From Odontocerum albicorne (lineage: Eukaryota; Arthropoda; Insecta; Trichoptera; Odontoceridae), in contig OX463866.1 of NCBI GenBank assembly GCA_949825065.1, positions 325,001-389,000 on the forward strand: a DNA stretch of 64,000 nt, read 5' to 3'. Of the stretch, positions 51,915 through 62,556 are shown piece by piece; within the stretch, counting starts at the first letter, position 1; each line of letters starts with the position of its first letter. Under the pieces are notes generated by a model. The model ran no database searches. It was not told the origin of the DNA and was given only the letters and a program-made list of their open reading frames with translations. Position numbers and translations under genes: made by a program.

Positions 51915-52620
51915 TGTAAAAAGAAATAAAATGAATAAATAAAAGTTATTTCATATTTTTGTGTTCACCACTGGTTTACTTTGAGTTTACTACCGGTTTT
52001 GAAGACCTCCGTCTTCATCGTCAGGTAAAGATAAACTAAATTGCTCACAGTATATTTCTTCTGCAAGTGTAAATAAGGCACAATAATTTTTCCGAGTTCG
52101 CTAACCACCTAATTGAAAATAACCATTCCTTTGATATCAATCGTGGTTTGCGGACTCTACACATAAGCCGAGGGGGATTGCAGCTTGACTATTTGGGAAT
52201 TCTCGAGATAAGAGTAAGTCTAGATATTATTTTAATAATAGTCAAACCAATTTTAATAATAGCCCTCTGCTAAATATGATTCCCATTTAAAATCCATCCC
52301 CCCCCTTGGATATCCATACCCTGGTCTGCCCGTAAGATTATTTTTTCCCCCGCCCCATTTACCATTGAATCACAACTCTCCCCACTTCTCTTCCCCTACC
52401 TCATTCCTCTTATACTATGTACACTTGCAGAAGAAATATATTGCGAGCAATTTAGTTAATCTTCACCCGACGATGAAGACGGAGGGAGGTGTACGAAACC
52501 GGTAGTAAACTCAAAATAAACCAATGGTGGACACAAAAACGTAAAATAAGTGTTTTATTTATTTCTTTTTGCATAAAACGTGGCAGCACAAAGTGAAACT
52601 TAAGTCTTTTCGAAGATTCA
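51915..52620 (+). mobile_element. Penelope-like element with split inverted arms
   Basis: The left arm 51967-52025 (CACTGGTTTACTTTGAGTTT...) and right arm 52463-52530 (GACGATGAAGACGG, GTACGAAACCGGTAGTAAAC) are the same arms that form the tight hairpin at 11551-11677, here separated by ~440 bp of unassigned sequence. The flanks match 11500-11545 and 11690-11790. Confidence 0.62.
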
Positions 52621-52624
52621 AGAA

Positions 52625-53500
52625 CTAAATTAATTTGTTGTGTCGCATCTAGATTATAGTAACTATTTATTTTAGTTTGACTGATTGAAATTTCTAGACT
52701 CCAGTCTGTTTTCAATGCAGCTTAGTTTACATATAAATATTACCATGTTGATCCATTTCTAAAAAGTCTAAACTAAAGTATTGTGAACAAATTGATTTCA
52801 AACTTTGTCTCTTTGTATTCAAGTCCCTTAATGGGACGTCACCATTGTATCTTTTGAATCTATATCTCAGGGGTGTTCCTTCGCAGAGAAATAGAACTTT
52901 GAAGTTGATTCCTTCACCTAATAAATTGGTTGTTCCAAATCAATTCAATAGGGAGGGGGACTATGATAGAGCTTTTGGTAGTCCTGTGGTGTGGAATGGT
53001 CTGTCTCCTAGTTTCAAGAGATATGGGTGGCGTGTGCAGGTTTTGTTGGTTCTGTGGCGTGGAATGGTCTGCCTCCTAGTGTCAAGAGATATGGGTGGCG
53101 TGTGCAGGTTTTGTTGGTTCTGTGGCGTGGAATGGTCTGCCTCCTAGTGTCAAGAGATATGGGTGGCGTGTGCAGGTTTTGTTGGTTCTGTGGCGTGGAA
53201 TGGTCTGCCTCCTAGTGTCAAGAGATATGGGTGGCGTGTGCAGGTTTTGTTGGTTCTGTGGCGTGGAATGGTCTGCCTCCTAGTGTCAAGAGATATGGGT
53301 GGCGTGTGCAGGTTTTGTTGGTTCTGTGGCGTGGAATGGTCTGCCTCCTAGTGTCAAGAGATATGGGTGGCGTGTGCAGGTTTTGGAAACAATTTAAGAC
53401 AATACTTTTCGGGAGTTTTTATCAAAATGTATTATTGGGTTCGAAATTGAGTTGGAGCAACCTTGAAGAAAGTTTTCTTTCTAAACGGCACTAAATAAAT
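52625..53500 (+). mobile_element. LINE-B C-terminal fragment with tandem expansion
   Basis: Decayed motif region at 52630-52730, then a clean frame from 52845: YLLNLYLRGVPSQRNRTLKL, IPSPNKLVVPNQFNREGDYD and RAFGSPVVWNGLSPSFKR. After the array the frame resumes at 53383 (WKQFKTILFGSFY) and ends at 53494 (EESFLSKRH). Confidence 0.78.
52978..53388. repeat. 68-bp minisatellite inside LINE-B
   Basis: Six copies of a 68-bp unit containing GTGGAATGGTCTGCCTCCTA, GTGTCAAGAGATATGGGTGG and CGTGTGCAGG. The founder is the LINE codon block for SPVVWNGLSPSFKR. Since 68 is not a multiple of 3, each copy shifts the frame, so the LINE protein was destroyed by the expansion. Confidence 0.95.
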
Positions 53501-54155
53501 TGTTAATTTATTATTATTGTTGTCTCTTTAAATAAATTTAAGATTATAGTGTATTCTCAACTGATCGTTCCTCAAATAACCCTTTTCCATTTTACACCTT
53601 TAATATTTTTATCACAAAGGTCATTCGACTGTTGATTGGTTGATTAAATAAAATAAAGGAAGCTTTCAATAGGCTGACCCCAAAGATTTTTTTTAGTCTA
53701 CAATATCTATGTTAGACCTTTGTTAAAATTTGGTTACCAAATATAGAACCCTTATTTTTTAATGGATATTGAATTTCTCGAGTGTTCAAAGAGAAACGAA
53801 AATTCCAAGATTCTCGACTTATTTGGTTTACGAATATGCGCTGCATTTATTAAAGTAACCTACTCTGCAACAAAGATGGAATAATTGAGACTTGGAGTGT
53901 TATAAGAACTTGAGCTGTCATTGTGATTACTCGGAACTCAATCAACAATTATCTTTTAATCAAAACACCAAATTTGAGGGGACATTAAGACTTTCTAAAA
54001 CTAAATCCAGCAATAATTCTAAAAAACATTCTTTCACTAACTGTAAAATCTAGGCACAATCTGCCTGATAATGTAATGAGTGCTGCGATATTGAACCAAT
54101 CAACAAAATGTCTAAACAAGTTCTACACACAAATCCAGGAGTGCTATTCTAGTGG
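53501..54155. other. Unassigned
   Basis: No gene recognised. Confidence 0.35.
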
Positions 54156-54700
54156 TGTTTTCTACCCTTTGCTTTTCCCTCGCTGTCTCTCCATGAATAT
54201 ATGACAGGTAAACTTGATATAGATATTAACAGCATTCATGCTGCCTGGGTATAATGATAATACTGCCCAATAGTGCAATGACATTGAACCACTGTTCTAG
54301 TAGTTTTGTTACCTTTGCTTTTCCCTTACTGTCTCTCCATGAACATATGACAGGTAAACTTGATATAGATATTAACAGCATCCATGCTGCCTGGTTATAA
54401 TAATACTGCCCAATAGTGCAGCGAGTGCTGACATTGAACCAGTGTATGAGGCGTCTGGACAAAAACCCTGGAGAGCTGTTTTATTTCCTTTGATTTTGCC
54501 TCGCTGTCTCTCCATGAATATATGACAGGTAGACTTGATACAGATATTAACAGTATTCATAATGATAATACTGCCCAATAGTGCAATGACATTGAACCAC
54601 TGTTCTAGTAGTTTTGTTACCTTTACTTTTCCCTTACTGTCTCTCTATGAGCATATGACAGATAAACTTGATAGCATTCATGCTGCCTGTCTATAGTGTT
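54156..54700. repeat. ~145-bp tandem repeat, ~4 copies
   Basis: Each copy has TGTCTCTCCATGAATATATG, GACAGGTAAACTTGATATAG, CATTCATGCTGCCTGG and AATACTGCCCAATAGTGCA. Copies differ by indels of 15-30 bp. Confidence 0.9.
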
Positions 54701-55059
54701 AATATTTATAAGAAAACATTGCATGTTGCTAAATATCCATTGATGGACTAATCATGGCAGAATGTGGGACTGTTTATATACATTCGGTGATGGAACAATC
54801 CACAAACCATCACGGAGGTATTTTGGAAATTAAAAAAACTGTATCTTTCAACAAGCAGGGTGTTAGTGTCCCCACAGCACATTTCCAAGTTATCCAAACT
54901 AAAAGGGTGTAGGATTGGATTAGGAATAAAACTAGAAAATAAAGGATAATATTAAAAATGAATTTTTCTTTCTTAAATATAAATTCAACTGCCCCTAAAT
55001 GATCCCCCTCAAGGATCTACCACAACCATCAAATTAAACAGTCAAGCCCTTTACATTTG
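54701..55059. other. Unassigned
   Basis: No gene recognised; the left boundary of the following mariner is not clear here. Confidence 0.35.
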
Positions 55060-56260
55060 TTTGCCAAAATTCTTCTTTATTCATCAACATAGTCTCCTTC
55101 AAGAGTAATACATTCATTCCAACGCTTTCCTAACTTTCCTATGCCAGCCGTGTAGAACAATTTATCTTTAGTTTCAAAATAGGCATTAGTTTCGGCAGTC
55201 ACTTCTTCATTGGAGCCAAATCTCTTTCCCTGGAGCATCTTTTTGAGGTCTGCGAACAGCCAATAGTCGCTGGGGGGCAAATCTGGAGAATACGGTGGGT
55301 GCTGAAGCAATTCGAAGTTCAACTCATGCAATTTGGCCATCGTTACTATCGACTTGTGACACGGTGCATTGTCCTGATGAAAGAGAACTTTTTTATTCTT
55401 CATATGGCGCCGTTTTTTTGCAATTTCTGCCTTCAAACGCTCCAATAACGCTATGTAACATTCGCTATTGATGGTTTTTCCCTTTTCAGGGTGATCGATG
55501 AATATTATACCATGCGCATCCCAAAATACGGAGGCCATAACCTTCCCGGCCGACTGTTGAGTTTTTGGTCGCTTCGGACGACTTTCACCGGCTGCTCTCT
55601 ACTCAGCTGACTGCTGATTTGATTCCGGAGTATAGTGGTGGATCCAAGTTTCATTCATTGTCACATACCGACGCAAAAACTCCTGTTTATTTGTTTATTT
55701 CGCATAAACAGTGCCAAACAGCGCTCTGAATCATCGATGCGTTGTTGTTTCTGTTCCATTGTGAGCAAACGCGGCACCCATTTCGAAAAAAACTTTTTCA
55801 TGACCAAATGTTAAAGCAAAATAGTGAAAACACTACCAAATTATATCTTCAGGATGTCAGCTATCTCACGCAACTTTACTTTGCGATTTTCCATTACGAT
55901 TTTAAGGGTTCTTTTTATGTTTTCTGGTGTAACAGCCTCATTTGGACGACCAGAACGCTCAGCATCATTTGTGTCTCTACGACCGCGTTTGAAATCAGCA
56001 TACCACCGACAAATGGTTGTTTTTGACGGAACAGAGCCCGGATAACACTTTTCAAGCCATCGCTGAGTTTTAACGATATTTTTTCCCATTAAAAAGCAAT
56101 GTTTTATCAACACGTGAAATTCGGTTTTTTCCATTGTTTTGAAAATAGCAAAAGTAGCGTCACTAAAACCACTGTAACTCAATAAAACCACTGTAACACA
56201 ATGTCATGAAAGTTTGACACGTAACTTCTAAAGGTTGTTACTAACTGAGAATGGTATGGA
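55060..56260 (-). mobile_element. Near-full-length mariner transposase, disrupted
   Basis: The N-terminal frame 56191-55841 carries the paired helix-turn-helix part: YPGSVPSKTTICRWYADFKR and NDAERSGRPNEAVTPENIKR. The C-terminal frame 55538-55077 carries VFWDAHGIIFIDHPEKGKTI, VLFHQDNAPCHKS (second aspartate) and HPPYSPDLPPSDYWLFADLK (third). The join at 55540-55840 is broken by stops and frameshifts, and the TGDE block is not readable. A plausible terminal repeat ends at TCCCGGGACTTATTGATC near 56292-56309; its partner was not found. C-terminal identity to 44977-45426 is low, so it is a different mariner lineage. Confidence 0.85.
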
Positions 56261-56356
56261 TTTGTTATTAGAGGCGCCATCTGTTGGTTAGTCCCGGGAC
56301 TTATTGATCGATGTATTATATACCCCTTATATTTTGTTGTAACTTTGTTTTCCTTT

Positions 56357-56569
56357 TCAGGATTGATTCAATATATTCGTCCGTAACAGAAAGTCATGCA
56401 TCAATCCTAGGGAGTTCAGGTTTTTCCCGGTGTACACCCAGTCTCTGACGTAAAAATTATTGAGCCAATGTTCAGGTTTTAAAACCTTGAGCAGTCCATT
56501 TTCCAGGAGAATCCCAAAGGAGGCAGTCTCCTTAAGATTCTTCTTAATGTAAATGAAGCAACACTTGCA
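56357..56569 (-). CDS. Possible terminal coding exon of an unidentified host gene
   Basis: A 70-codon frame begins right after a strong splice acceptor (TATATATAATCTTTCAG just above 56569) and ends at a TGA at 56357. The peptide CKCCFIYIKKNLKETASFGI, LLENGLLKVLKPEHWLNNFY then VRDWVYTGKNLNSLGLMHDF reads like real protein: balanced composition and no low complexity. I do not recognise the family. The minus-strand orientation matches the two other gene pieces to the right. It could be the last exon of an alternative transcript of the 57280-57875 gene or of a separate gene. No upstream exon was identified, and a broken mariner lies just beyond its 3' side. Confidence 0.5.
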   Translation of the reverse strand, partial: CKCCFIYIKKNLKETASFGILLENGLLKVLKPEHWLNNFYVRDWVYTGKNLNSLGLMHDFLLRTNILNQS

Positions 56570-56649
56570 CTGAAAGATTATATATATATTAAACATGTTT
56601 TCTACGGTAGTGTCAAAATGAAGAGGTCAGAGATACATACCATCACACC

Positions 56650-57040
56650 GTTTCCGTCGGTATAGGCAAATGAGAGCACCAGACTTTCTTACTGCGACAC
56701 GCATCTTTCTCCTCTTCTACATCCATACACCTCACATAACTTTTATGATTTCTCTTACTTCTTATATTTTCTTCTTTCAAAATATCACTAATTTGATCCA
56801 ACCATACTTTCCTTGGTCTTCCTCAACTAAGCTTCCACTCACATTTACATAATATATTTGTTTCGTCAGTCTTTATTCCTTTATTCGTTGCTCATATCCA
56901 AACTATCTCTGAGTGATCTTCTTAAGTTCACATTTATTCCTTATCACTTCATTCTGTATTCTCTCACAGCATGTATTTTTCTCAACACCCATTTATACAG
57001 TCCCTATCAGTTTTTTTCCAAGTCTACGTTTCATTCCCAA
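56650..57040 (-). mobile_element. RTE-like LINE fragment (family D)
   Basis: Minus strand, in order from 57040 down: the DECELK-, FGHVERM- and RLTKQIY-like segments, WLDQISDILK and a C-terminus near 56700. Frames are broken but block order is intact. Lies between two candidate host exons. Confidence 0.7.
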
Positions 57041-57079
57041 ACATCAAGTTGGCATCAAAGTATAGAAAATTTGTGAATA

Positions 57080-57260
57080 TCAGACTAGAATCCATTTAAG
57101 TGCCAACGGGAATCGAACATGCAGCCTCTAAGTTGGAACTCAAGCTCCTTACTAACTAGGCTTCAAGGTGCAGTTAACACCGTCTTCAAAACCAAAGCAA
57201 GCAGAAGTTACCCGGTTGGTTCAAAGAGATAACAATATGCCATCTTTTTTGTAACACATG
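57080..57260 (-). mobile_element. SINE-A-like head and tail pieces
   Basis: Minus strand 57100-57180: GAAGCCTAGTTAGTAAGGAG and GCATGTTCGATTCCCGTTGG as A and B boxes, then GGATTCTAGTCTGAT. On the plus strand 57205-57243 there is a CCGGTTGGTTCAAAGAGATA tail piece in opposite orientation. Confidence 0.5.
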
Positions 57261-57279
57261 AAGTTAAAATTCTGCCTAT

Positions 57280-57875
57280 TTATTCATCTTCATCAAAATT
57301 ATCGACAACCAAACCCAAAGTCCTTATAGACGGATACGGCAAATGCTGTCTCTTAATTTCGAAATAGCCTTCAGGTCCACACGCGACGAACAATTTGAAA
57401 GCTTTCAACACGGTGTCAGCTCCCCACCGATTGGCCGTCCTCTTACTGATAAACCTAATCTGATCCGGATTTAAAAATCCTGAATATTTCTCGTTCAACT
57501 CCGCCACATCCCTTTCCAGTCTATCCAATTTCCTCTGGGAGTTCTGCAGACAGTTCTTTAACTGAGCGATCTCCAGTTCTTGACTTTCTCGATCCGGCAA
57601 GAATGTACCGTCTCGTAAGATAGATCCGCTGGATAATTTTAGTTCCTTTTTGTTCTTTTTATTTCGTTTCTCTTTACGTATCTTTGTCTTCTCCTTTTTA
57701 ACTTCGACATCTGTATTATCGGAGAGAACAGTACCGTCTTTGAGGATAGTGACTCCTGAGACCTTCCGTAGTTTTTTCTTCTTCTTGCTGCGGAGACTGA
57801 TGCGAGCTTTCATCTTCAGCAGGACTTCATCATCGCTGTCTGTTGAAGGGACTGGTGCGACAGACTCACTTTCAT
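57280..57875 (-). CDS. Last exon of a THAP9/P-element-related protein
   Basis: The exon starts after a splice acceptor (AAATTGTTTCAG, AG at 57876-57877) and ends at TAA (57280-57282). It encodes about 198 residues. First comes an acidic start (ESESVAPVPSTDSDDE). Then come two lysine-rich blocks that look like nuclear localisation signals, each followed by a related motif (VSGVTILKDGTVLSDNTD and SSGSILRDGTFLPDRES, about residues 40 and 82). A coiled coil follows (about 97-130, ELEIAQLKNCLQNSQRKLDR). Last is a domain of about 55 residues: LNPDQIRFISKRTANRWGAD, TVLKAFKLFVACGPEGYFEI, PYPSIRTLG. That layout, coiled coil then 'FLNPDQ...W...T...A..L..CG..GY......P.PSIRTL', is the region after the THAP zinc finger in P-element transposases and THAP9. 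The catalytic RNase-H-like part is absent because the frame stops 13 residues after SIRTL. A polyadenylation signal AATAAA overlaps the stop codon. The THAP finger, if present, would lie in upstream exons that I could not find. I infer a DNA-binding, possibly domesticated, host protein. Confidence 0.72.
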
Positions 57876-57929
57876 CTGAAACAATTTAATACACGAATTA
57901 AATATATAAATTGCAGAATTTTATAAGTA

Positions 57930-58605
57930 ATTTGTAAAATTCAGTCTTAGTGACAGAAAAGTGAGAAAGGAAAATTAAACCCGATATGTGGGTGACAATG
58001 GATTGGAGCAAGTTGAAGAATTTTGCTATTTGGGTCGTATTGTTAAGAGGGACATGGAATGGTGTGTAGTGATAGGAAACAAAGTAAACAGGGGCTTAAC
58101 TCTTACCGGATAGTATCAAACTCTGTAAAGATGATAGTCCACAATAGTACTTTAGTACCATGGGAGTGAAACATGGAAAATGTCTGAAAGGAGCCGTATA
58201 AACGCATGCACTGAGAATAATACATAGGATGACAATGTATGACAGAATGCAGAATGAAGTGATAAAGGATAAATGTGAACTTAAGGCTGATTGATGTATT
58301 AAGTATGATGAAGAATACTCTGAGATGATTTGGACATGTGGAACAAATGAATGAAAGAAGACTAACAAAATAAATACTCGTGTATAGTAAAAATGTGAAT
58401 GGAAGGTGTGATAGGAAGACAAAGGAAAGTATGTTTGGATCGAGTGAGTGATATTTTGAATGAAGGAAACGTAGTCAGAGAAATTGGAGGAGTTGTATGA
58501 GAAGGTGTACGGATGTAGAAGAGGCGAAGGGTGTGTGTTGAGATAGGAAAATTTGGCACTCTGTACTCTGCCTAACCCATCAGGGAAATGTATTGTTGAG
58601 AATCA
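57930..58605 (+). mobile_element. RTE-like LINE fragment (family D), longest decayed copy
   Basis: Blocks in order: TMDWSKLKNFA, DRMQNEVIKDKCELKAD, a broken EEYSEMIWTCG (shifted RWFGHVE), a broken MNERRLTK, and SCMRRCTDVEEAKGVC near the end. Many stops. Lies just upstream of the THAP9-like exon, probably in an intron of that gene. Confidence 0.72.
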
Positions 58606-58699
58606 TGAAAGTTTGCTAATGATTCTCAACTTTCAAGGCCTTTCACTTGGTAAGGTGCAATTGAATACTTGAGCTTGAAGGGGGAGTGAATCTTAGCAA
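58606..58699. other. Short inverted motif
   Basis: AATCATGAAAGTTTGCTAAT and GATTCTCAACTTTCAAG-type near-inverted motifs; otherwise unassigned. Confidence 0.3.
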
Positions 58700-58880
58700 A
58701 TCTTGAGATCAACACCTAAAGCCTAATGTTTTACTATCATATATCTGAAGATCTACCAAGGTTTCTTTGTAGCTCGTCTTCCTGCGGTAAATTTTCTGCA
58801 GTTTTCTTACCAAATATGTTTTTCTAACCACATATAGATACGGGAAAGCACTTAATATAATGGTCGCCACCATCTTCCCA
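58700..58880 (-). repeat. SINE-D-type dispersed repeat
   Basis: Inverted copy: TATATCTGAAGATCTACC, AGCTCGTCTTCCTGCGGTAA, ATTTTCTGCAGTTTTCTTAC, CAAATATG. Confidence 0.65.
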
Positions 58881-59470
58881 TCCTAATACTCGCATCCTAA
58901 ATATATTTATATTGTAACATTTTTTTGACATGTTCACCGTGAATAAAATTTTACGTCAATACATGCCCTGCAGAGAGAATTAGCAGAGATACAAACATAT
59001 TTTCAACAGAACACGCCTGGCGTGTTGCGCACAATGGGCATATGTTTGTATGAACACGTGTGGCGTGTCCTCAGCACTGAACGTATCAATCTATCTATAA
59101 TAATAGGATGTAATTCCGAGTTAGGAGAGCCTCCTTTTTTAATGGGGCTATATAAGGTGTCCTTTTAATAATGATATTAAATGATGGATCATTCTAGAGA
59201 TTTCCGTAAAAATGTGGCGGTATGGCAGTTGATTGAATACCAATGAGATCCACCGTGTCCAAGTAGGCCAAGTTCCGACTAGTGGTAGGGGCATCTTCTG
59301 CTGCCTCTTGGCCCAACATACTGCCTCAACTGCTCTGCACTCTATAGCCTCTGCTGCATAGTGCCCCATGCACTGCTCCACTCTCACTTCTCATTGGAGA
59401 TCCTGCATGGACACATCAGCACAGTAGACAGCTCCTGGAAGCAAGAATATAATAATGACTAAAGCACACA
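58881..59470. other. Mostly unassigned; SINE-C tail at 59115-59175
   Basis: GAGAGCCTCCTTTTTTAATG, GGGCTATATAAGGTGTCCTT and TTAATAATGATATT resemble 61805-61870. CACGCCTGGCGTGTTG (59007) and CACGTGTGGCGTGTCC (59054) are short imperfect palindromes. An open frame at 59148-59387 is not convincing. Confidence 0.4.
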
Positions 59471-59474
59471 CCAG

Positions 59475-59720
59475 TTGACATACATAAAGGCAATCCCGCG
59501 CTATAGTGAGATTTGTCAGTCCATCCTGCGGATTGATGAGGCCTGTGTGAGTATTGCTCTAGTGTGTGCATACACACAGTGCTACAGCAAGTACACAACA
59601 GCAGGCAGATCAACACCTGAGCAGTGTTACATACATACAGGCAATACCTCGCTATAGAGTAAGATTGTCAGTCAATTCTACAGATAAACTTACTCCTCCA
59701 CAGTGGAATTCCAAATACAA
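59475..59720. repeat. Two copies of a ~155-bp unit
   Basis: ACATACATAAAGGCAATCCC / ACATACATACAGGCAATACC, then CGCTATAG and GTCAGTCCATCCTGCGGAT / GTCAGTCAATTCTACAGAT. A CACAC/ACAGCA-rich segment lies between. Confidence 0.7.
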
Positions 59721-60049
59721 GATGATCGGACAGACTCGACCCGCCGTAGTAACTTAGGATATCACAATAAGTACTAAACGACTGGGAACTACTCTTAAAT
59801 AAACGTAAAAATAAATAACTAACCTTTTTACTTATAACAGAAATCAGTTAATATATCATAAAAATTAACTAAAAGAAAAATTTGCTTTAAGTTTTCAAAT
59901 CGTTAAATATGTTTGCAAAATCTTTAATATCTCAGTTGAAAATCAATAAATATATAAAAAAGTACATCATTTTCTGAATTTTGCGCGTATTTTATTTGAC
60001 AGCTAGCGCTTGACCATAGACAGCGCTATTAGTCAGCTGCCACAGACAA
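59721..60049. other. Unassigned AT-rich stretch
   Basis: Nothing recognised. Confidence 0.3.
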
Positions 60050-60265
60050 GTCTTCTTCTTCTTCTTGAATTACGTTTGTGAAAAATATTCTTAATGAATA
60101 ATGGTCGTGAACCCTTATAAATGAATAAGTATACGCCAGCGTCTCTTCTTTTTCTTCTTGAATAATGGCCGTGAACTACATATGAAGGAATGTACAATAC
60201 GTCAGTATCAATCCTTTTTCTTGAATAATGTCCGTTGGGTCTTATTTATGAAGGACTATATGCCA
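60050..60265. repeat. ~62-bp degenerate tandem repeat, ~3 copies
   Basis: CTTCTTCTTGAATTACGTTT, TTTTCTTCTTGAATAATGGC and TTTTTCTTGAATAATGTCCG, each followed by CGTGAAC/GTTGGG and ATGAATAAG/ATGAAGGA. Confidence 0.7.
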
Positions 60266-61794
60266 GTGTCAGACGGGATTCAAATAATAAGGCGTATTTC
60301 TTACTTGCAAGATGTATACGTACAATGAGTAGAACAAATATTAAATAAATTTGAGTTTATATTTTATTTTTAGTTCTGTTTTTTTAACCTAATTTGAAAA
60401 CAAAACATTTTAAAGATTTTTTTTACCAAATGTACTTAGTAGAAAAGCTACCAAGTATTCAAAAATATAGCAGCAGCCAAGTATAAAAAGTATAAGCACT
60501 TATTTATAGGACTAAGTACGTTTTTTTTTTCTTAAACTCAGTTATATTGTGACGTGCCTTTGTATCAACAGAAAGATGAAATAAAATGTATCCTCTATAG
60601 GCATTTATTTACCTGGAAAGTCATTATAAATATCATACACACAAGCTCACGTAGTATTATTATAAATGGACTCTTTGTTGCAAGACTCCATAAATATGCA
60701 TAAAAAACCAATTATTACTTTCCTTTTTTCAAACACATTTTTTACCTTGGACCTTTTCATCTCTTTATGTTTCCAAATACTTAAAGAAGGATCTGTGTCA
60801 AGTCAATTTTTTTGTATCGTTTATAATTCAATGAATATATTGATACATGATATGAATATTTTATATATCTAATGGATTTATTAATTAATTAAATAAATAA
60901 ATCAAATTCATTGTTGAACTTATCAAGATGGTCGACAAGCATTAAGAAGGCTAGAAAATTATATTTGTTGTAGTTTGTTTGACCAAAGACCACAAAATAA
61001 TATAAACTTTGTTTTGCACTGCAAATGTAAGTCAGGTGTCTAAGAACAAGTAGTTAGTCTAGAGACATTTGATGTATTGTATAATATTGTATTTACAAAA
61101 ATGACAATGTATAATAAACAGGTTTACAATGATATAAAATATTATCAATTAATTTTAATGCATTTTTTGTGATAAATGACATTTGAGTGGTGTGCCCGAT
61201 AAAAACATTGATCTAGCATAAAATAAGCATCTTCACAAACCCTGTTGTGTTGCCTATAATATGATTCTCCCGGAAATTCTACACACAAAAAACCTTTTAC
61301 AGACACAATTTATTATTTTGTGGGATGCACTAGACTACTAGAGGGCTGAGAGATGCTAAAAATAATCATGTTTCAAACATTCTGTGAAAAATGTGTACTT
61401 CAGAAGCAATACTATATACTGTGCCCACAAACGTGTCTACTCCCACTGCAATATATTGTACCCACAAAGGTGTCTACTCCCGCTGTGATATTATAACAGA
61501 AAAACAAATCCAAAAAAAGAAACAATGTGAAATTTGATAATTAATTGTTTATTTACAAAAAGATCATATAAAAGTAAAAAAACCCTTATAAATATACATG
61601 TAACTTATTTCCTACACTTATTTATATTTTTCTAGTTTCACGTATATCAGATAACAAAGAAAAATATATAAATTTAACTACTTGTTTGCAGAAAATAAGA
61701 AACACTCGAAGAAATTTTCTTCACGTAAGATGCATTTTTTAAAAATACTCTCATATTTATGAATACACACTGTTCTTATATACAATTCAATCAT
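60266..61794. other. Long AT-rich stretch, probably intergenic
   Basis: No gene recognised. A ~38-bp duplication lies at 61425-61495 (GTGCCCACAAACGTGTCTAC / GTACCCACAAAGGTGTCTAC). A small open frame at 60666-60872 is not supported. Confidence 0.4.
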
Positions 61795-61870
61795 ATGGAA
61801 TTAAAGGAGAGTTTGTTCTCTAAATGGCGCCATATAAATTGTCCTTTTATTATTATTATTATTATAACAA
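61795..61870 (+). mobile_element. SINE-C tail
   Basis: GAGAGTTTGTTCTCTAAATG, GCGCCATATAAATTGTCCTT and a TTATTATTATT tail. Confidence 0.55.
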
Positions 61871-62082
61871 ATATATTTAAATTTCTGTATTATCGAACAC
61901 ATTACAAGAACTAAAAATATCTCATTTTATACGAATGGGGCTTAAGTAAAAGTCAAAACTATAAATCATATAAAATTATAAGTCAAGACTTATCCCAAGG
62001 TGGTGGTGAGCTCAAAAAAGGTTTGGAAACCCTGGTTTAAACAAAGGAAAAATATTTCTTAACTAATCTAATAGTTCTGTCT
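61871..62082 (-). other. Likely 3' untranslated region of the 62083-64000 gene
   Basis: Directly follows the stop codon. I saw no unambiguous polyadenylation signal in the first ~200 bases; an AATAAAAGG occurs on the minus strand near 61853-61861, inside the SINE-C tail. Confidence 0.4.
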
Positions 62083-62556
62083 CTATTCATCGTCTAAGCT
62101 CACATCTGACAGGTCCGCCGTGATCTTTCTCTTTTTCAAATCTCCCGACCTCTCTTCTTGAACATTAAACTGCGCCAATCTATGATAGCTAGGAATGGTC
62201 GGTAACATTGCTTGCGTGTTCTGCTTCCTCTTTGGCACGAATCTAGGTCTGTCTACTACAACCTTCTTTACTTCTTCAACTTTGTCGTCTTCTACATTCT
62301 TTTTCTGATCTCCATAAAGCTCTTCTAATTGTGTCAGCACACCTCTGGGCAGGTCAGGTTTGGGTTGATTAATGACTCCGTCCTGCATTCCCATGGTAGC
62401 AATTATCTGCTGCAGATTGACAGTACCATCGGGGCTGTTTCCAGCATTCGTATTATCTCCAGGCATTGGCATTGGCTCGAAAGGCTTTGACACTTTCTTC
62501 TGCTTGAGATTTTGTGACCAATTTGCTAGATATTTTCCTCCATCAGTGGTTGTTGC
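62083..62556 (-). CDS. Last exon of an unidentified protein
   Basis: The exon begins after a splice acceptor (GTCTTCTTTTCAG, AG at 62557-62558) in phase 0 and ends at TAA at 62083. It encodes 157 residues: ATTTDGGKYLANWSQNLKQK, KVSKPFEPMPMPGDNTNAGN, then VNLQQIIATMGMQDGVINQP, LPRGVLTQLEELYGDQKKNV, a lysine/valine-rich acidic segment, VDRPRFVPKRKQNTQAMLPT, IPSYHRLAQFNVQEERSGDL and an acidic C-terminus ITADLSDVSLDDE. No membrane segment or signal peptide. The KKRK and PKRKQ clusters suggest a nuclear protein. It joins in frame to 63508-63581. I do not recognise the family. Confidence 0.82.
   Translation of the reverse strand, partial: ATTTDGGKYLANWSQNLKQKKVSKPFEPMPMPGDNTNAGNSPDGTVNLQQIIATMGMQDGVINQPKPDLPRGVLTQLEELYGDQKKNVEDDKVEEVKKVVVDRPRFVPKRKQNTQAMLPTIPSYHRLAQFNVQEERSGDLKKRKITADLSDVSLDDE

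Noticed and set aside
53027..53494. Repeated 62-codon frames with CAGFVGSVAWNGLPPS
   Set aside because: Frame products of the 68-bp minisatellite inside LINE-B.
59148..59387. 79-codon minus-strand frame
   Set aside because: It overlaps a SINE-C tail and lacks protein-like conservation signs or splice context.
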